Source: Undaria pinnatifida (taxonomy: Eukaryota > Sar > Phaeophyceae > Laminariales > Alariaceae). From it: a stretch of 64,000 bases of DNA. The stretch is taken from NCBI GenBank assembly GCA_012845835.1, contig JABAKD010000029.1, positions 11,990,524 through 12,054,523 of the forward strand, given 5' to 3'. This document shows, piece after piece, positions 1-12,184 of the stretch. How positions within the stretch are numbered: position 1 is the stretch's first letter; every line of letters begins with the position of its first letter. The position numbers and the translations under genes were made by a program. Below the pieces are notes generated by a model. That model was not told the DNA's origin and did no database searches. It was given only the letters and a program-made list of their open reading frames with translations.

Positions 1-1589
1 TCTGTCTCCTAGTTTAGAGATCATTTTCCCGCTACTATCTAACGTGCCAAACTTCTTCATGACACATGCGTCTATTTTCTATATGTCTTCTAGCACGTTC
101 CTCTATTCTAACACATCCACCCCTTACGGGGTTTCTACTCTCGTCTCTGCGTTGCCACAAAACAAAGGCACGTCTGTGCGCCTTCTTCCTCGTCCACCCG
201 ACTACACCAGGCACCTTTTTCTTCTTTCTGGCAGGTCCCCTACACGAAAACCAAATTTCGGCGCTTTTGCGCAGTCCATTGGGCCTTACAAAAGGAAGGA
301 ACGGGGGGGGGGGTGATAATGAACCAGACACAAGGAAACACTACTTCTGTATGTGAGCGATGCAGTGACACTAAACATGACAAGGGCTCCGATTGGGGTG
401 GCAATTTTTGGCCAAAATATTTTGTTCGTAGCCTCGCGGTGGGATAGGGCACTTTTCTGTGTACTTGCGTAGTAGCGAAGGGCGACAGGGAGTGGGGGGC
501 TGGATGGTTTGATAAAAAGAAGCATGGTGTCAACGATGGAGAAGTAAATACCACATATTTCCGTTTGAAGAGGATGGTTTGATAGCTACCATAGGGCTGT
601 GAGCTGGCTAACTGTAATTTACTCACTCGTTTATCAGTTTGCTAGGTATGAAAGTTGGGTATTTGCGGTGATCCGTGGAGCGCTGCGTTTTTGTACCCGA
701 CTGGCGTGTTTGTGACTCGACGTACGTGGTGTTTAAAAGTAAATACAGAGTCGGTCAATTGGTCAGCTTATTTCGCCATCCAACTACTGCAATTTTATTT
801 TTTGCTCAGCCCTTCTATCGCCTTCGCGCTTTTCTTCCTTCTTCTCTCTCCCGATTCGTAACTTAGATCCGGGGTCACTAAGCAGGCTCTTCTCCCCCCT
901 CCCCACAACGGTACGTGCCTTCGTTTTTTTATCGCGGGGAGATTCCAGCTATTTCTTCCCTCGTCGACTCGCATCTATATCTAGCTGTTAATAGCGGTCA
1001 ACAAACAGTTGGAAGTGTCAACGCGTATGCTAAGCTGCGCCACGGACGAAGGGGTATGTAGCGCTTTTCGTTTTGTGTGCAGGAGCACCTCTGGCTGACA
1101 GAAATCCTCAGCCTAGGCACTCCCCGATAGATTTTGCAACCCCATTCACTTTGTGTGTTAGCCGGCTGGTGCCTGTAAAGTTTATGTTCGCAAACATTTA
1201 CGTGGGGACGACTGAAACGCCCCTTCAGTTGTGAAGTATCGTGTTCTCATTCCAAGATCTACTTCGAAGTCTAGTTTCGATTCCCATTTGATGATCTAGC
1301 TCTTTCGCGGAAGGTAAAATCCCCGAATTTCACGATCTCCACGATCTGGGTAATGTTTTTCCAGGTGCGACACGTGTGACACGGCTCTTGCGCATGTATT
1401 TTCCGGGTGGGTTTGTTATACGTATGAGACTGCTCTCGTGCAACACCTAAACCATGAAAGCCATGTTTGAATATAGTATCTAGATGATCTAGAGGTCGGT
1501 CTTTAAAAAACTTCCGCTCTAACTCCGACCCTAACCCTAACCTTGAGCCTGACTCTACCCCTGTCTCGAACCCTCTTTCGAACGCTAAC
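1..1589. other. Left end: no recognisable gene
   Basis: No open frame here resembles a protein family. The stretch holds a copy of a dispersed repeat (795-970) and a degenerate telomere-like tract at 1525-1600. Further 3' exons of the minus-strand coiled-coil gene should lie here or beyond the window, but none could be tied to it by splice phase. Confidence 0.5.
795..970 (+). repeat. Dispersed repeat F, copy 1
   Basis: About 175 bp shared with 31991-32170 (same strand) and 34789-34975 (opposite strand). Shared blocks are CAGATCCGGGGTCAC or near variants, AAGCAGGCTCTTCT, CCTCCCCAC, GCACGTGCCTTC and TATCGCGGG. It starts in a T-rich tract and shows no coding potential, so it is an unclassified non-autonomous element. 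Confidence 0.7.
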
Positions 1590-4500
1590 CTTATGGCAGT
1601 ATTTTGAGCCTAGTTCGTTCGCACCTGTCCTACCCGTAAGCCACACCCTACACCATAGCATTATTTCAGCCAGAGCTGCTCGCACCTCTTGCATGCGAGA
1701 CAGCCCCAAAGCCACAAGGTAGGCATCGCCGTGAACCAGCTCCGACACTCCACTAGGAACGGTACATCTGCTTAGCTTGTAGAACCGCGCCATCACGGCT
1801 CGGAACCCGTCGGAGGACACCAGGGGAGAAAACGCCTCAGCATCTTGTTGAGCGGTGGAGGCAGCGGCGGCAGCAGCGGAAGGGAAGCCGGGGGCGATAC
1901 CTAGCGCGCGGTCTACCAATTGCCGCCGATGTCGTCGTACCACCTGAGGAGAGGGATGGGAGGGGAAGGGAGGGGAGAGGACGCTGTGTTCATTTGCAAG
2001 AAACGGTATGCGCTACGTCTTTCGCTACTCCAGACAAGAAAAACAATGGGGCGTTGGCGGGTGTCGAGTGGCGTGGCTCAAACCAGACTAAAGGCAATCG
2101 ATTCGTGATCTCTTGAGTCCACGGTTGCGATCCACGCAAGCAAACAACAGGCCCCTTGCGTTCGGGTTTAACGTATTCACCAACTGATTACCACAATGTT
2201 GTTTACATATAGAAAATAGTAAATATCGACGGACGCGCTTTACAGCACTCACGCGAGACGCAACCGCATACTTCAGTATTCACGTAGCCATCGCGCACAT
2301 GAATCATACAGAAGGATAAACACAGCGCAAACACAAGCCCCGCCCCTCTACTACCCACCAGCCAGTGCTTCATGAAGAGCCACAGCACATCGTCCACGTC
2401 CACCCTCTGCTCTCTCCCGCCGGTCACAGCGGGGTGGCCCATCAGCTTCCCAAGCGACATCTCCACTTCCGATACCCTTGGCCTGTATGGCATGGCACCC
2501 CCCCCGCCACCCCCCGGGCCCGACTCTGCTGGAGGTGACTGTGAGCACTTGTCGAACAGCTCTTTCGCCACAGTTTGTGCAACGTCGGCGCTTTCGTGCC
2601 AGTACTGGCGGCTCGTCCTGGGATCCTGCAGCGTCACGGGAAAAAGCTCTGAGATGGGCTTAGATTCGTCGCGAAGAATCGCGGCCATACTGCTGCTGCC
2701 TTTCAAGGATCCGCTTCCGCCAGTGTCACCAAGCCCGCTGGTGTTTCCGGAGTTTCCAAGGCTAGACAAGTAGCTGAGACGATGTGGGGCGCGGGGGGGG
2801 TGGGCGATGAAGCACTGGGATAAACAGAGATAATATGACAGTTTTTTACCTTCACGGCTATGTACTAAAGCTAACGTTTGGGAACGACAAAGAAAACCCT
2901 TGCTGCGCAAACTGCCACAAAATACATAAGCACAAGACCTTCCTTCTTTCTTTTGCCGGCGATACTAAGGCATTTTCTTTTGGGAAGACGAACAACAGTA
3001 GGGACGTCAATTCGTACTTCTGTAGGAGCGGAAAACGTCGAGCCTTGGATCATAGGTGTTTGACGATCTAGGCACGTTAGCCGTGCCAGTAGTGGATGTC
3101 ATCGCTCTCCTTCACCCCTTTAAATTTCCTCTCGCGTTTTTTCCGACAAGCTACTTGGTACTACAGTAGTACTTTGCCATTTTTGCAATTTTGAAAGGGG
3201 TCAAGGGCTGCGAGGTGTACGGGAGAAGCCTGCCAGATTTCCCGCCAGCGTCTACTCGCGCACCGGGTTTCAGGCACAGACTACTGCTGAATGTGCCATT
3301 TTTTTCTACTACGAAGCGCCTCTCTTTCGCAATTTTCAAAGTACATATCGGGTCGGCGATGGGATGCTGATGGAATGCTGATGCCGCACCCGCGGCAGCA
3401 GCACCGCAACAAGCCCGTCCGCGAATGTCATAGCGCGCGGGAACGCAAAGCCTGCCTACCGCGTGCAAAACCATCGCACAAAGCTAACGCACAAAACTTA
3501 GCTACCACGCAAAACATATAATCACTCACGCTTTCAATTCATCGTCATCCGCCCCGCCTTCCCCCTCCTCTCCGTTATCCCGTCCACCCGCGGCATTACC
3601 CCCCACGGTCACCGCGGGTTCCGCCTCCCCTCTAATCCGATGGAACGTCGCCACCGCGCGCAGATAAAACGCCAGCGCTTCCTCATCTTGCAGCTCCACG
3701 TCGCCCTCAAAAGAAGGGCCGGAGTCCTCGTGGGGGAGACATCCACAAAATGCCGCAAACAGCCGTAGTCTCGACAGTGCCGGCGCCAGAGAGCGCACGT
3801 TGAAAAACAAGTCCTGCGCTGCTCTTTCTGCGAGTTCGGGCGTTCCCCACTGCCTCACGAGGTGGTCGAAAGTTACCCAGCAAAGCGGCCGACGTGACGG
3901 ACCTGACACGGCCCCTCGGAGGGGGAGGCCGTTACGCCCCGCCTGCGAGTCGTTCCTGGGAGAGAGAGAGAGAGAGTTCGTGTGGGACAAGGAGGGCGGT
4001 GGATGATGTCGGGGGGGGTGGGGTGTACTCGATAGTCATGCATGCATGTGGCCGTACGTAGTGGTATGAGCATATGTTATAGTAGGTATTAGTATGTATT
4101 AGTATGTATTAGTAGGTATCAGTAGGTATTAGTAGGTATAAGTAGTGGTGTAACCATAGTGGTATGACCCTCGCATCCCTACAATGTGGCGGCGGAGCAT
4201 GTCGGGCTTTCACCAACCAGGCAGGCATTGCTTGCACCTAGCGCGAAGAGCTGTGGCGTGTTCGGCGAGTCGCATGAAGGGTGAGCTGCATCCTGCTAAA
4301 AACAGTCTGCGAGGCGGACTTGCATATCGATGACAGCTTCAATGAGTTACTTACATTTCCGGTATGGCCACTTCCAGAGACAACCATGGGTGTACTGTGT
4401 AACTGCCTCGTGGGTTCCTTACCTTAAACGCTACATGATGCGATCGTTTCCCTTGTGCGGAGGAACTCTTTTCCACCACGCACAAATTATTTAACTCGAC

Positions 4501-7500
4501 CGCCAGCTGTGATCGATCGCCAAAAGCAAAAACCGTACCCTGGTGGTAAAACTCATGTAGTGAGCGGCATATTTTACAGTGTCCTTGTCGGGGAGGGTGG
4601 GGTGGGGGGGGAGCGCGCTGCCGACGACGCCATCTGCTAAGGCATTTTTCCGTTGGGCGGTGTTTTTGGCCGAATATTGACCAACTACCCACCTACCCAC
4701 CCAAATTGAGCCATATATCAACTACGAACTCCACGCTGTGCTGCTTGGTCTTGCGTCGGGCGCAGGAGCGCGAGCGCGCGAGTTAACCAAGCCGCCCCCT
4801 CACCTAAGCTTGGCCGTGTATACTTCCGCGATCTGCTGCTGCGACCAAAACGGCGGGTGGTGCACTGCTCTCGCCGCGATGCCACCCACGCCTCTGAGAT
4901 AGCCGGGGCGCATGAGCCTGAGCATACCCAGAGGCACCTCACAAGACCGTACCAGTCTCTTCCTCCACGTCCGTTGCACCCTCGTCGACGCAAGCCGCTT
5001 GCGGATTCTCTCGTACGTCTGGAAACGCGGGTCCACATGAAGATCGAAGAAAAGTGTCTCGATTGCACGAAACTCAGCTTCCGTTTTTTGTACAACAGTA
5101 GTTCCTTTCCCGTAAGGCAGCTCGTACCCCGGTCCCGACTCGTGCCTCACGTTTCGGATGTGGTATAGAATTGCCAGCAGCCTCCGGTACGCTGCGAGGG
5201 GCCTCGTGCCATCCATGGACGTTGCTTGGGGCGTGGGCGACTGTTCTGACCCGTCGCCCTCGCCAGCAGTGCTGTCGCCCGCTTCGGCCGGGTCCTCCGG
5301 CGTTTCGGCTGGGAGGAGTGACTCGGGCGGGTCTCGGTTCGCCGTAGAAGCCTACGATTACACGTTTTCGTAGCAATAAAACAGCATTTGGTGCGTTGCA
5401 GAGTCGGCATTTTGGAGAGGGCGGGGTGTTTCTTCTTTAATTCCGCAAGCTACGTGCTCTCGTTTGTCCTGGGGTCGGGAGCTTTTTTGGAGGGAGGGAT
5501 TTTATCTGTTTGAAGCTTTTGCCTATATAGGCGTTTGTGTTCCGACGAGACTTTGAGTGAAATCGCAATCATTAACGCTGCGGCGAGAAAGGTGTAGAAC
5601 ACGCGAGGCAGACGTATCACGCAGCTTGAAAAATGTTGTTATATACCACTCGATCGGAGGAGCTTACGGCTGACATAACTGAAAATGATTCTGCTAAAAA
5701 AATATTGTTGTTTTGTTCGTTGCGGGGTCGGCATACTAGAGAGGACGTGATATCTCTTCTTTAAGCCTTGTCTATATAGACACTTATTTCCCGGCCAACT
5801 TTAGTACGAAACTTGACTAAATTTAGGGTAGGGGAGCATAACCCATGGCAGGAGTGATCGGAGAGGGTGCCATTGCCGGCATTTGGTACTCGCACAAGTT
5901 TCAGTACTGGTTACATGGCACTATTCGTACTCGCTAGAACCAACATGCAGCTCTAGGGAAGATCGACTACGTGATATGCTTGCTTTGGCAGCGAGCAAGC
6001 CCGTACAGTAGCTCAAGAAGCGCCAAAAATAAAAATCCACGCCATGGAGAGCAACGCACCGCGCAAAAGGAGGTGATGGAGGGCTAGATCGTGCATACAA
6101 TCGAAATCACACCGATTTCGCTCTCACGAAACATTTCCGCGCCGGTCATGGACGAGTGCCAAACGATCACGAGATTCCGCCAACGGCAACAAAAACAGAT
6201 AAAACGGGGTACGAAAAATAGATAAACGTTGAACAGATACAAACATAACCATGTGTATGCAAAACTGCATGCTGGGTTCCGTTCCGAACCAAGGATTATT
6301 TCCGAAAGGCTCTCACATCGAAAATCTCTCTCTCCACGGCCCGCTGGCACTTCACCAGCTGCTTCACTGCGCTCTCGGGCATGCGGTCTTTCACCGCCTC
6401 CACCGCCGGCTTCATGAGGGAGTAGTGGCGATGCACAAGCGCGCCCAAGTTGCTCCTCGTTTCCACGTCCATCCCCTCCCCGAGGTCCGCGCGGCTTGGC
6501 ATGTGCACGGGCAGCTGCAGGGCGTTGCTGAAGAACTGCCAACGGTCGGCCAGCTTCAAAAACACCTGGTAATAGGCATATAATTAATTACGTCCTGGTG
6601 TATATCATCGCTAGAAAATTGGCTATTTTTAAGATGTCTTTGCCGAGGATTTAGCGTGGACCATCACACCTAACGCCTAGTGTCCATTATGCCAGCAATC
6701 ATATCTTTCAAAATTGCGCGCTTTTTAAGAGCACAAAAAAGGAGCATAAGTGAGAGTCACATCGAGAAAGGGGCTTAACAGCGGGAAAACATTATTAAAG
6801 ATACACCATAAACTTGAGCTATGCAGTCAGCCGTGTATCTCTAATGAAAGCACCCTCTGGGCGCCATCTGCCTGTTAATCCTGGACCTCGGATGTTCCCA
6901 AGGGTCGCAGTCGTCCCTTTAGTCAGCACCGCCTCAAACAGGGGGAATCACGGCGTTTCTTGGTCCGTGGGGATGCGTACCATGACCTTCAGGTGTGCAG
7001 TTTCGGAAACTCCAACGAGAAAGAAAAAAGAGACACAAGAACGCCGGGGGATTTGAACCCAGATTGTGCTTTCAATAGAGACACACCGTAACCACTGAGC
7101 TCTGCAGTTAGCGCTGACTGCATAGTTCAGTGGCTACGGCATATATCTCTAACAAACATAGTAGTTTTCTTTTTCATATCCTCCGGCGGATGGGGAAAAA
7201 TAAACTCACCCCACTCCCAGGTATTTTTATACACGTCGCGTGTCAATTTAAGTCGACTGTATTTGCAATCCAGCGCCACCATGAAGTAGTTTTTTTTTTG
7301 TGGACCCCCTTTCCAGCAAAAAAGCACCAAAAACTAGAAAAAACATAGCAGAATGCATATAAGCCCACCTGGTAGTCCACTTCGCCGTTAGTCTCCTCAT
7401 GCGCGTCACGGAACACCGCGACGGCGTCCGATGTTGTCACTTCCGGCCACAGGGTTCGCGCGATCGCCATAAACTGGGGCAGGTCAACAGTAGCCTTGCT

Positions 7501-10500
7501 CTCGTTGAGGAGGCTGTCGTACACCGTCTCAGCGGCCGCGAGAGCACTTTGGTCCACCCTCCCGTCACCGTAGATAGGGGTGCTGTCCGTCAGAACGCCT
7601 GTCGCGGCGGTCTCGAACATGAGCCTTACCGCGGCGCGGCGGTTGACCTGCTCTTCCTTGAACGAATGCAACATGATGCGCAAGAATAAGAACAGGTCGA
7701 CGCAGGTGGACGAAGGGTCTTGCCCTGGTAACCTCCCTTCGCAAGACACGGCGATGGCCCTTGTCGCGTCTAGGACCTTTCTCTTTTGGTCCTCCAACGC
7801 TTTGACAAGGACGTGGTCCACCGTTTCTATCGCGTCGCTGGAGAGCAACCATACGACGTCCCTACCGCTGGCCAGCGGTTCCGCCTGCTCGCTTCCTTCA
7901 CCTCCCTTCCCGGCAACGCCTCCTCCTCCCCCTCCTCCTCCTCCTCCTTTCGGCTTATTATCAAACCCGCCTCCCGACACATGACCTCTATCGCGGGAGT
8001 TTTCTCGATCCGTGTCGGTCTTCGACTCCTCTAATATCTTACTTTTTAGAGTGTATAGGTCAGTGCACATGGCGCTGACCCCCCACTGTTCCCTAAGCAA
8101 GGACCCCACGGTACCCTCGACGATGGCGAGGCAGTACACGAGGAAGGTAAGGTAATCCTCTCCGTTGCTCTCGTTGAGAGCGTGCCAGAACAGGGTCGCC
8201 TCCGCGCTTTCATTCGCCAGCGCTTTCACGCCGTAGTACAGCCCCCACCTGTCGTCGTCCGCTTGGGCGACGAGCTTGGACTTGCCTCCGGCGTTGGTGG
8301 CGGCCAGGAGGGCCCTGGGAGGCTCGAACCACGCGTATACGAACTCGGGAAAGCGGACACGGAGATCTTGCTTGTATCGGAGCACGCTATCATCCCATAT
8401 CTTGGCCCGTAAGATGGCACGCATTACCGTCCGTACCCAAGCCACGGTTCGCGCGGGCCTGTACCCCTTGAGGTTGGGCAGCATCAGGCGGTACCCGTGG
8501 CACTGCAGTCGGGTTTGGCCCTTCAATTGTCGCTCCTTTTCAAGAGCGTCGGCTATGTTGCTCAGGTCGTCGAGAGCCTTTCGGCATTTGATGCACAGGA
8601 CGGACGAGCCTATCTCTTCCTCGTCTTCTTCTTCGTCCTCACTGACCCCCGCTCCCCACTCCCCCCCTTTTCTTCCTCCGTCCAAGTTACCAGAAGCTTG
8701 GCTCGGATCGTCACCGACCGCTGCGAGTGTTTCCTTCCCCCCACCCCTCGCCTTCTTGTGCTTTGGCTTGCGCTTAGCCCTGTTTTTTGAACCTTTCTCC
8801 GCTCGCGGCTGCTCCTCGTCGCGGTCTTTACCCTCCTCATCGTCGTCATCGTCTCCATAGCCCACCCTATCGTTGCCGGCCTTCATTGCTTCAATCTCTG
8901 TTAGTCGCTTAGCCTCGTTCTCCATGAGCTCCTTCACAAGAGACTGCCGCCGCTCCATCTCCTCAGTCACCTTTGCGGCCTGCATCTTCGTGTTCTGCAG
9001 CTCTTGCTTAACCTGCTGCATCTCCGCCTCCGCCGCGAGGTGCTTCTCTTTCAGCCTCCTCAGGTCGTTCATCTCCTGCTTCCGCGACGCCAGTTCGTGT
9101 TCCAAAGCCCTACATCGGTCCTTAAGTTCCACTTCGGTCATAGCCTTGCCATCAGCCTGCATCGTCTTGAAGATGCCGTTAAGGGTGCGAAGGGTGTCTC
9201 CCATCCTATCCACCTGCGCCTTTGCCTCCCTCTTGGCGCGCGCCTGCTCCTGCTCTTCTGACCCGCGACTGTCGTGGATGGCCTTAATTCTTGCCTCGTA
9301 GTCGGCGCATGTGGCCGCAAGCTTCCTGGTCCAGTCCTCCTCAGCCGTTTTTCTCTCCCTCCTCCCTTCTAACACGCTCGCAACACACTTGTCCAGCGTC
9401 CACAAGCAGTCACTGTAGAGTCCGTGGAGACGGTTAAAGGCCGAAGCGTTTCGTCGGCGCATCTCCTGGAGCAGCTGTCCGTGAGGTAGGCACATCACGG
9501 ACACCTGCTCGCAGAGCTCCCCGCACGTGAGGTCCAACCACTTCTGTTCGAAGAGACACCTTCCTAGGGTGCGCTGAGCGGCGGCCCACCCGTCTGGACC
9601 TATGCCTATCGCAGATCGTACCCACTCTCCCGTCAGGCCAAGAGGCGTATGCTTTCCCGCGTCCGGATATTCGTCCCCAGTTTCTCTAACTTTATCTTCG
9701 TCTTCTTGCTCCGCAGTAGACTTACACTCTTTTATATCTCGCCACTGACCTTTCTTTGCCCCTAGCCCGTTCCTTGAGCCTGCCCCTCCTGCCCTCTCCG
9801 TGCGCCCGCAATCCATAATTTGAACCGCCTCCACGACGGCCGCGCGCGCGCCGAAATTTCTACCAACCTCGTGATGCAGCGCGTGCATGTCGTTCTGCAT
9901 GGGGCTCGTGAATGCCCCTTCCTGGCCTTCCCCTCCCCCCCCCGGGTCGTCAAGTACAGCCATTGCAGCCTGGAACTCCCGGACGAGGCCGAGCGCGTCC
10001 CCCCGAGACACGGGCGTCTCCCGCACACTCTTCGCCCGTGCTATAAACTGCCACGTGCCCTCCGTCCCCCTCACAGCCGAGTAGTTGCTCTTGAGACCGG
10101 TCGGGGCGGCGCCTTGGGTGGATGCCTTCCGCCTGCCCCCCGCTCCACCACCGCTAACCCGGGAACATCCAAGGCCAAAAGCTTCGCCCCCCGTGGTCGC
10201 CGGACCCTTGCGTTTCATGCCGGCCATGGTGGGTGGGCGGTCTGCCGCTGAAACAGAACGTCGGATTCCGGGAAGACCTGCTGGGGCTGAGGAGTCTTGT
10301 TGGCTAACCCCGAGGGAGTTGGTGGAGATAGGGCTCGAATTCGGAGACGGGGTTTGCTCTGGCCGTTTCCCTCGATCTTGGTCCCATGCGAAGAGCTCGG
10401 GCGGTGGCCGGTGTTCTTCTGGGTCTAGACCTGAAAATGACAGCATCTTACGTAAACGGTATGTAGTCGCGTCGTCTTAAGATGTGTACAAGTACTTTGC

Positions 10501-11554
10501 ATGTGCATGTACGAGGTAGTTGGTGAAATGCACCGTAGGCACGTAATAACAGCAAGAAATTGCGCTGGTGTGGTTCTGCCTTGGGGATTATGTTTAGTCG
10601 GCAACGCTTTACACAGCTGGATCCAGTATGATTATAGCGCAACTATTGGGGATGGCTCCAACGTAATGTCATGGACGAACGGGCTTGCGCCGATTATGCG
10701 GTTGCACCGTACTGACATTGCCCGCGACCTGTCCATGTTGTTTGTTCTCACACAAACTCATCATCAAACTCTAGTCCGTGGTCACAAGACAGGCTCCAAT
10801 CAATACTCCTACGTACACAGACAGTAGTGACGTGCGGTGCGTATCAGCCACTGGTGCGGAGAGGGGGTGGTGTTGTTTATTACACGGATCCCTTGACCAA
10901 ATCATCAGCTTCAATTCATAAGTGAAGGTGCAGCGAGCAGTACAGCATTTGGAGCATAGCCTCGTTCCGCCGCATTGACCGAAAGGGAAATCATGGTTAA
11001 AACCGCTGTACCCACGGTTGAGGACGAACTAATTGGAATTAGACTAGGCTGATTTTTGTAGGGGTAACCACGCCTCCACGCCTAGACCTACACGGCATCT
11101 AACCCATACCGCATCAATAAAGGGGCTATCTACTTAAATACCCTTTACCTTTGAAACTGTCGGGAACGCCGAGCCCGCCAGGGAAGAAGCCGTTGTCGCC
11201 GTCTTCATGCGACGGCAAGTCGGCCTGATTAATGTCATGCAAAGCGCCAATTTTAAAGTTCCCAAGGCCAACCGTAGCGAGCCCCCCGGGGGTTGAATGA
11301 GATCCTCGCATCCCCCTCCCCGTGTTTGACAACGCTGTCATCGGACCTGCGTCATCATTGCGTCGTGGAATGCCGCCGCCGCTGGTGCTGGTGCTGCCAT
11401 CGAATGGTGAGTTGGTGGCCCATGGTCGCAGCTGGCCGGTGCTCGCCGTCGCCGCCCTACTGCTGCCAGGCAAGGGGGACGGGGCACTCGAATGGGCGTG
11501 CCGGGTCTTTGGCTGTCGCCATGATGGCACTGCATCGTCCCAGTCTGGGTTCAT
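1590..11554 (-). CDS. Large coiled-coil protein with EF-hand-like and IQ-like segments (3' end unresolved)
   Basis: Seven exons join in one frame with matching phases: 11554-11149, 10430-7369, 6565-6317, 5351-4804, 3955-3530, 2773-2359 and 1943 to about 1634 or 1590. All donors are GT (GTAAAG, GTGGGC, GTGAGA, GTGAGG, GTGAGT, GTGGGT) and all acceptors AG. The first six exons give 1,702 codons. The N-terminus starts MNPDWDDAVPSW and is Ser/Pro-rich to about residue 280. A charged heptad-type coiled coil covers about residues 490-650, followed by an acidic/basic low-complexity linker and a Trp/Tyr-rich globular region containing RFPEFVYAWF. An EF-hand-like helix-loop-helix lies near 1122-1156, across the exon 2/3 junction, and a short IQ-like motif (VQRTWRKRL) near 1365. 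The start was chosen because exon 1 ends in phase 1 and joins exon 2 (acceptor at 10431) in frame; an ATG at 10446 would lie inside that acceptor. I do not recognise the family. A ciliary or cytoskeletal scaffold is a guess from the architecture. The last donor is ambiguous and no downstream stop exon was found. Confidence 0.75.
4010..4300 (-). repeat. Dispersed repeat B, copy 1, with internal (AGTAGGTATT)n tract
   Basis: Shares the blocks GAGTACACCCC, GGCCATGCATG, AGGGATGCGAGGGT, GGTGAAAnCCGACATGCTCC and AATGCCTGCCTGG (as read on the minus strand) with copies at 19130-19385, 26755-26880, 32725-32880, 33245-33385 and 50440-50590. Between the two arms lies a degenerate 10-bp tandem at 4080-4145. 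It sits in an intron of the coiled-coil gene. Confidence 0.7.
5370..5830. repeat. Diverged tandem duplication next to an acceptor
   Basis: Two units about 330 bp apart share GCGTTGCnGnGTCGGCAT, GAGAGG, CTTCTTTAA, CTATATAG and a CCGACnAnACTTT-like block. The left unit abuts the acceptor of the exon starting at 5351, so the duplication copied DNA immediately next to an exon edge. Confidence 0.5.
6798..7160. repeat. Cluster of tRNA-like (SINE-head) fragments
   Basis: The minus strand at 7037-7112 has an A-box-like GCTCAGTGGTTACGG and a B-box-like GGTTCAAATCC at tRNA spacing. Partial heads with GCATAGnTCA(G/A)TGG-like blocks lie at 6799-6832 (minus) and 7118-7155 (plus), the latter inverted against the first. 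The acceptor stem does not pair, so this looks like a tRNA-derived SINE cluster and not a functional tRNA gene. It lies in an intron of the coiled-coil gene. Confidence 0.55.
7161..7290 (-). mobile_element. SINE-like element A, copy 1
   Basis: About 130 bp. On the minus strand it runs from CGCTGGnTTGC through AATnGACACGCGACGTGTAT to CCCCATCCGCCGGAGGAT and an A-rich tail at the low-coordinate end. It matches copies at 30822-30985, 41941-42062 and 55362-55560. The 3' A tail and lack of coding capacity suggest a SINE or truncated LINE tail. Confidence 0.65.
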
Positions 11555-12184
11555 GCACCGCGGTGGTTAGAGTGCTGCCCGTACGTACGTCGAAAGAAGG
11601 CTGATTGCGAGGCAATCATTGATTGACCAACGGTGTTTGAGTGGCTGAGTCGATTAGGTAACATGAAGAGGAACGCGGGATCAAATATACTACATGGAAG
11701 ACTGAGGGTTGACCCTTTGGCTGACGCATTTCCGCAGATTAAGGTTACAAGTAGTACAACACGGCTAAAAAGGCCTTGACGCGTCAAATAGACCCGTCTT
11801 AGGTCGGGACTAACAGTTTACAGCTTTTTTACAGTTACAACCCCATAACGCGGCGTAACTCGAAAGGAAAGCCCCTTTTGCTCTTCTTTTGTTCTTAGAT
11901 TGCTCTGGTCTAAGCAACCTGTGAGTTGAGACGGGGCGCTCTTTGGTTGAGAGTGGGATAGTACGCCTGATACCCAGAAGGGTAGAGTTTGTGTAGGTGA
12001 AGTACCCTCCGTCGTACACTGCTGTGCCGTGTGGCGTGTGACACTGCTGCAAGACACTTGACAACGCGGTTGGATTAAATTTTCCCCCAAAAGCCTTCCA
12101 ACCTCTGTATAACGCTGCTCATGTTTCATGCGTTCGATCGATCACAAAGCATCTACCTTGCACAGCGGGTTGTACTCGAGTACC
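11555..12184. promoter_or_regulatory. Divergent intergenic region between the coiled-coil gene and the FKBP gene
   Basis: The two start codons face away from each other across 630 bp that carries no convincing gene. Any promoters for both genes should lie here. No TATA box or other named element stands out, so the call rests on layout only. Confidence 0.45.

Noticed and set aside
35-331. Minus-strand frame at the left end as a last exon of the coiled-coil gene
   Set aside because: No acceptor in the right phase could be tied to the exon ending at 1634 or 1590, and its sequence is basic low complexity.
7037-7112. A tRNA gene on the minus strand
   Set aside because: A-box and B-box are present, but the acceptor stem and part of the T stem do not pair. 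Treated as a SINE head.
10427-10446. ATG at 10446 as the start of the coiled-coil gene
   Set aside because: The bases just after it form a pyrimidine-rich acceptor (TTTTCAG) whose phase exactly fits the upstream exon 11554-11149.
7399-10480. Several plus-strand frames opposite the large exon
   Set aside because: They are antisense shadows of a 3-kb minus-strand exon with coherent coiled-coil sequence and matching splice phases.
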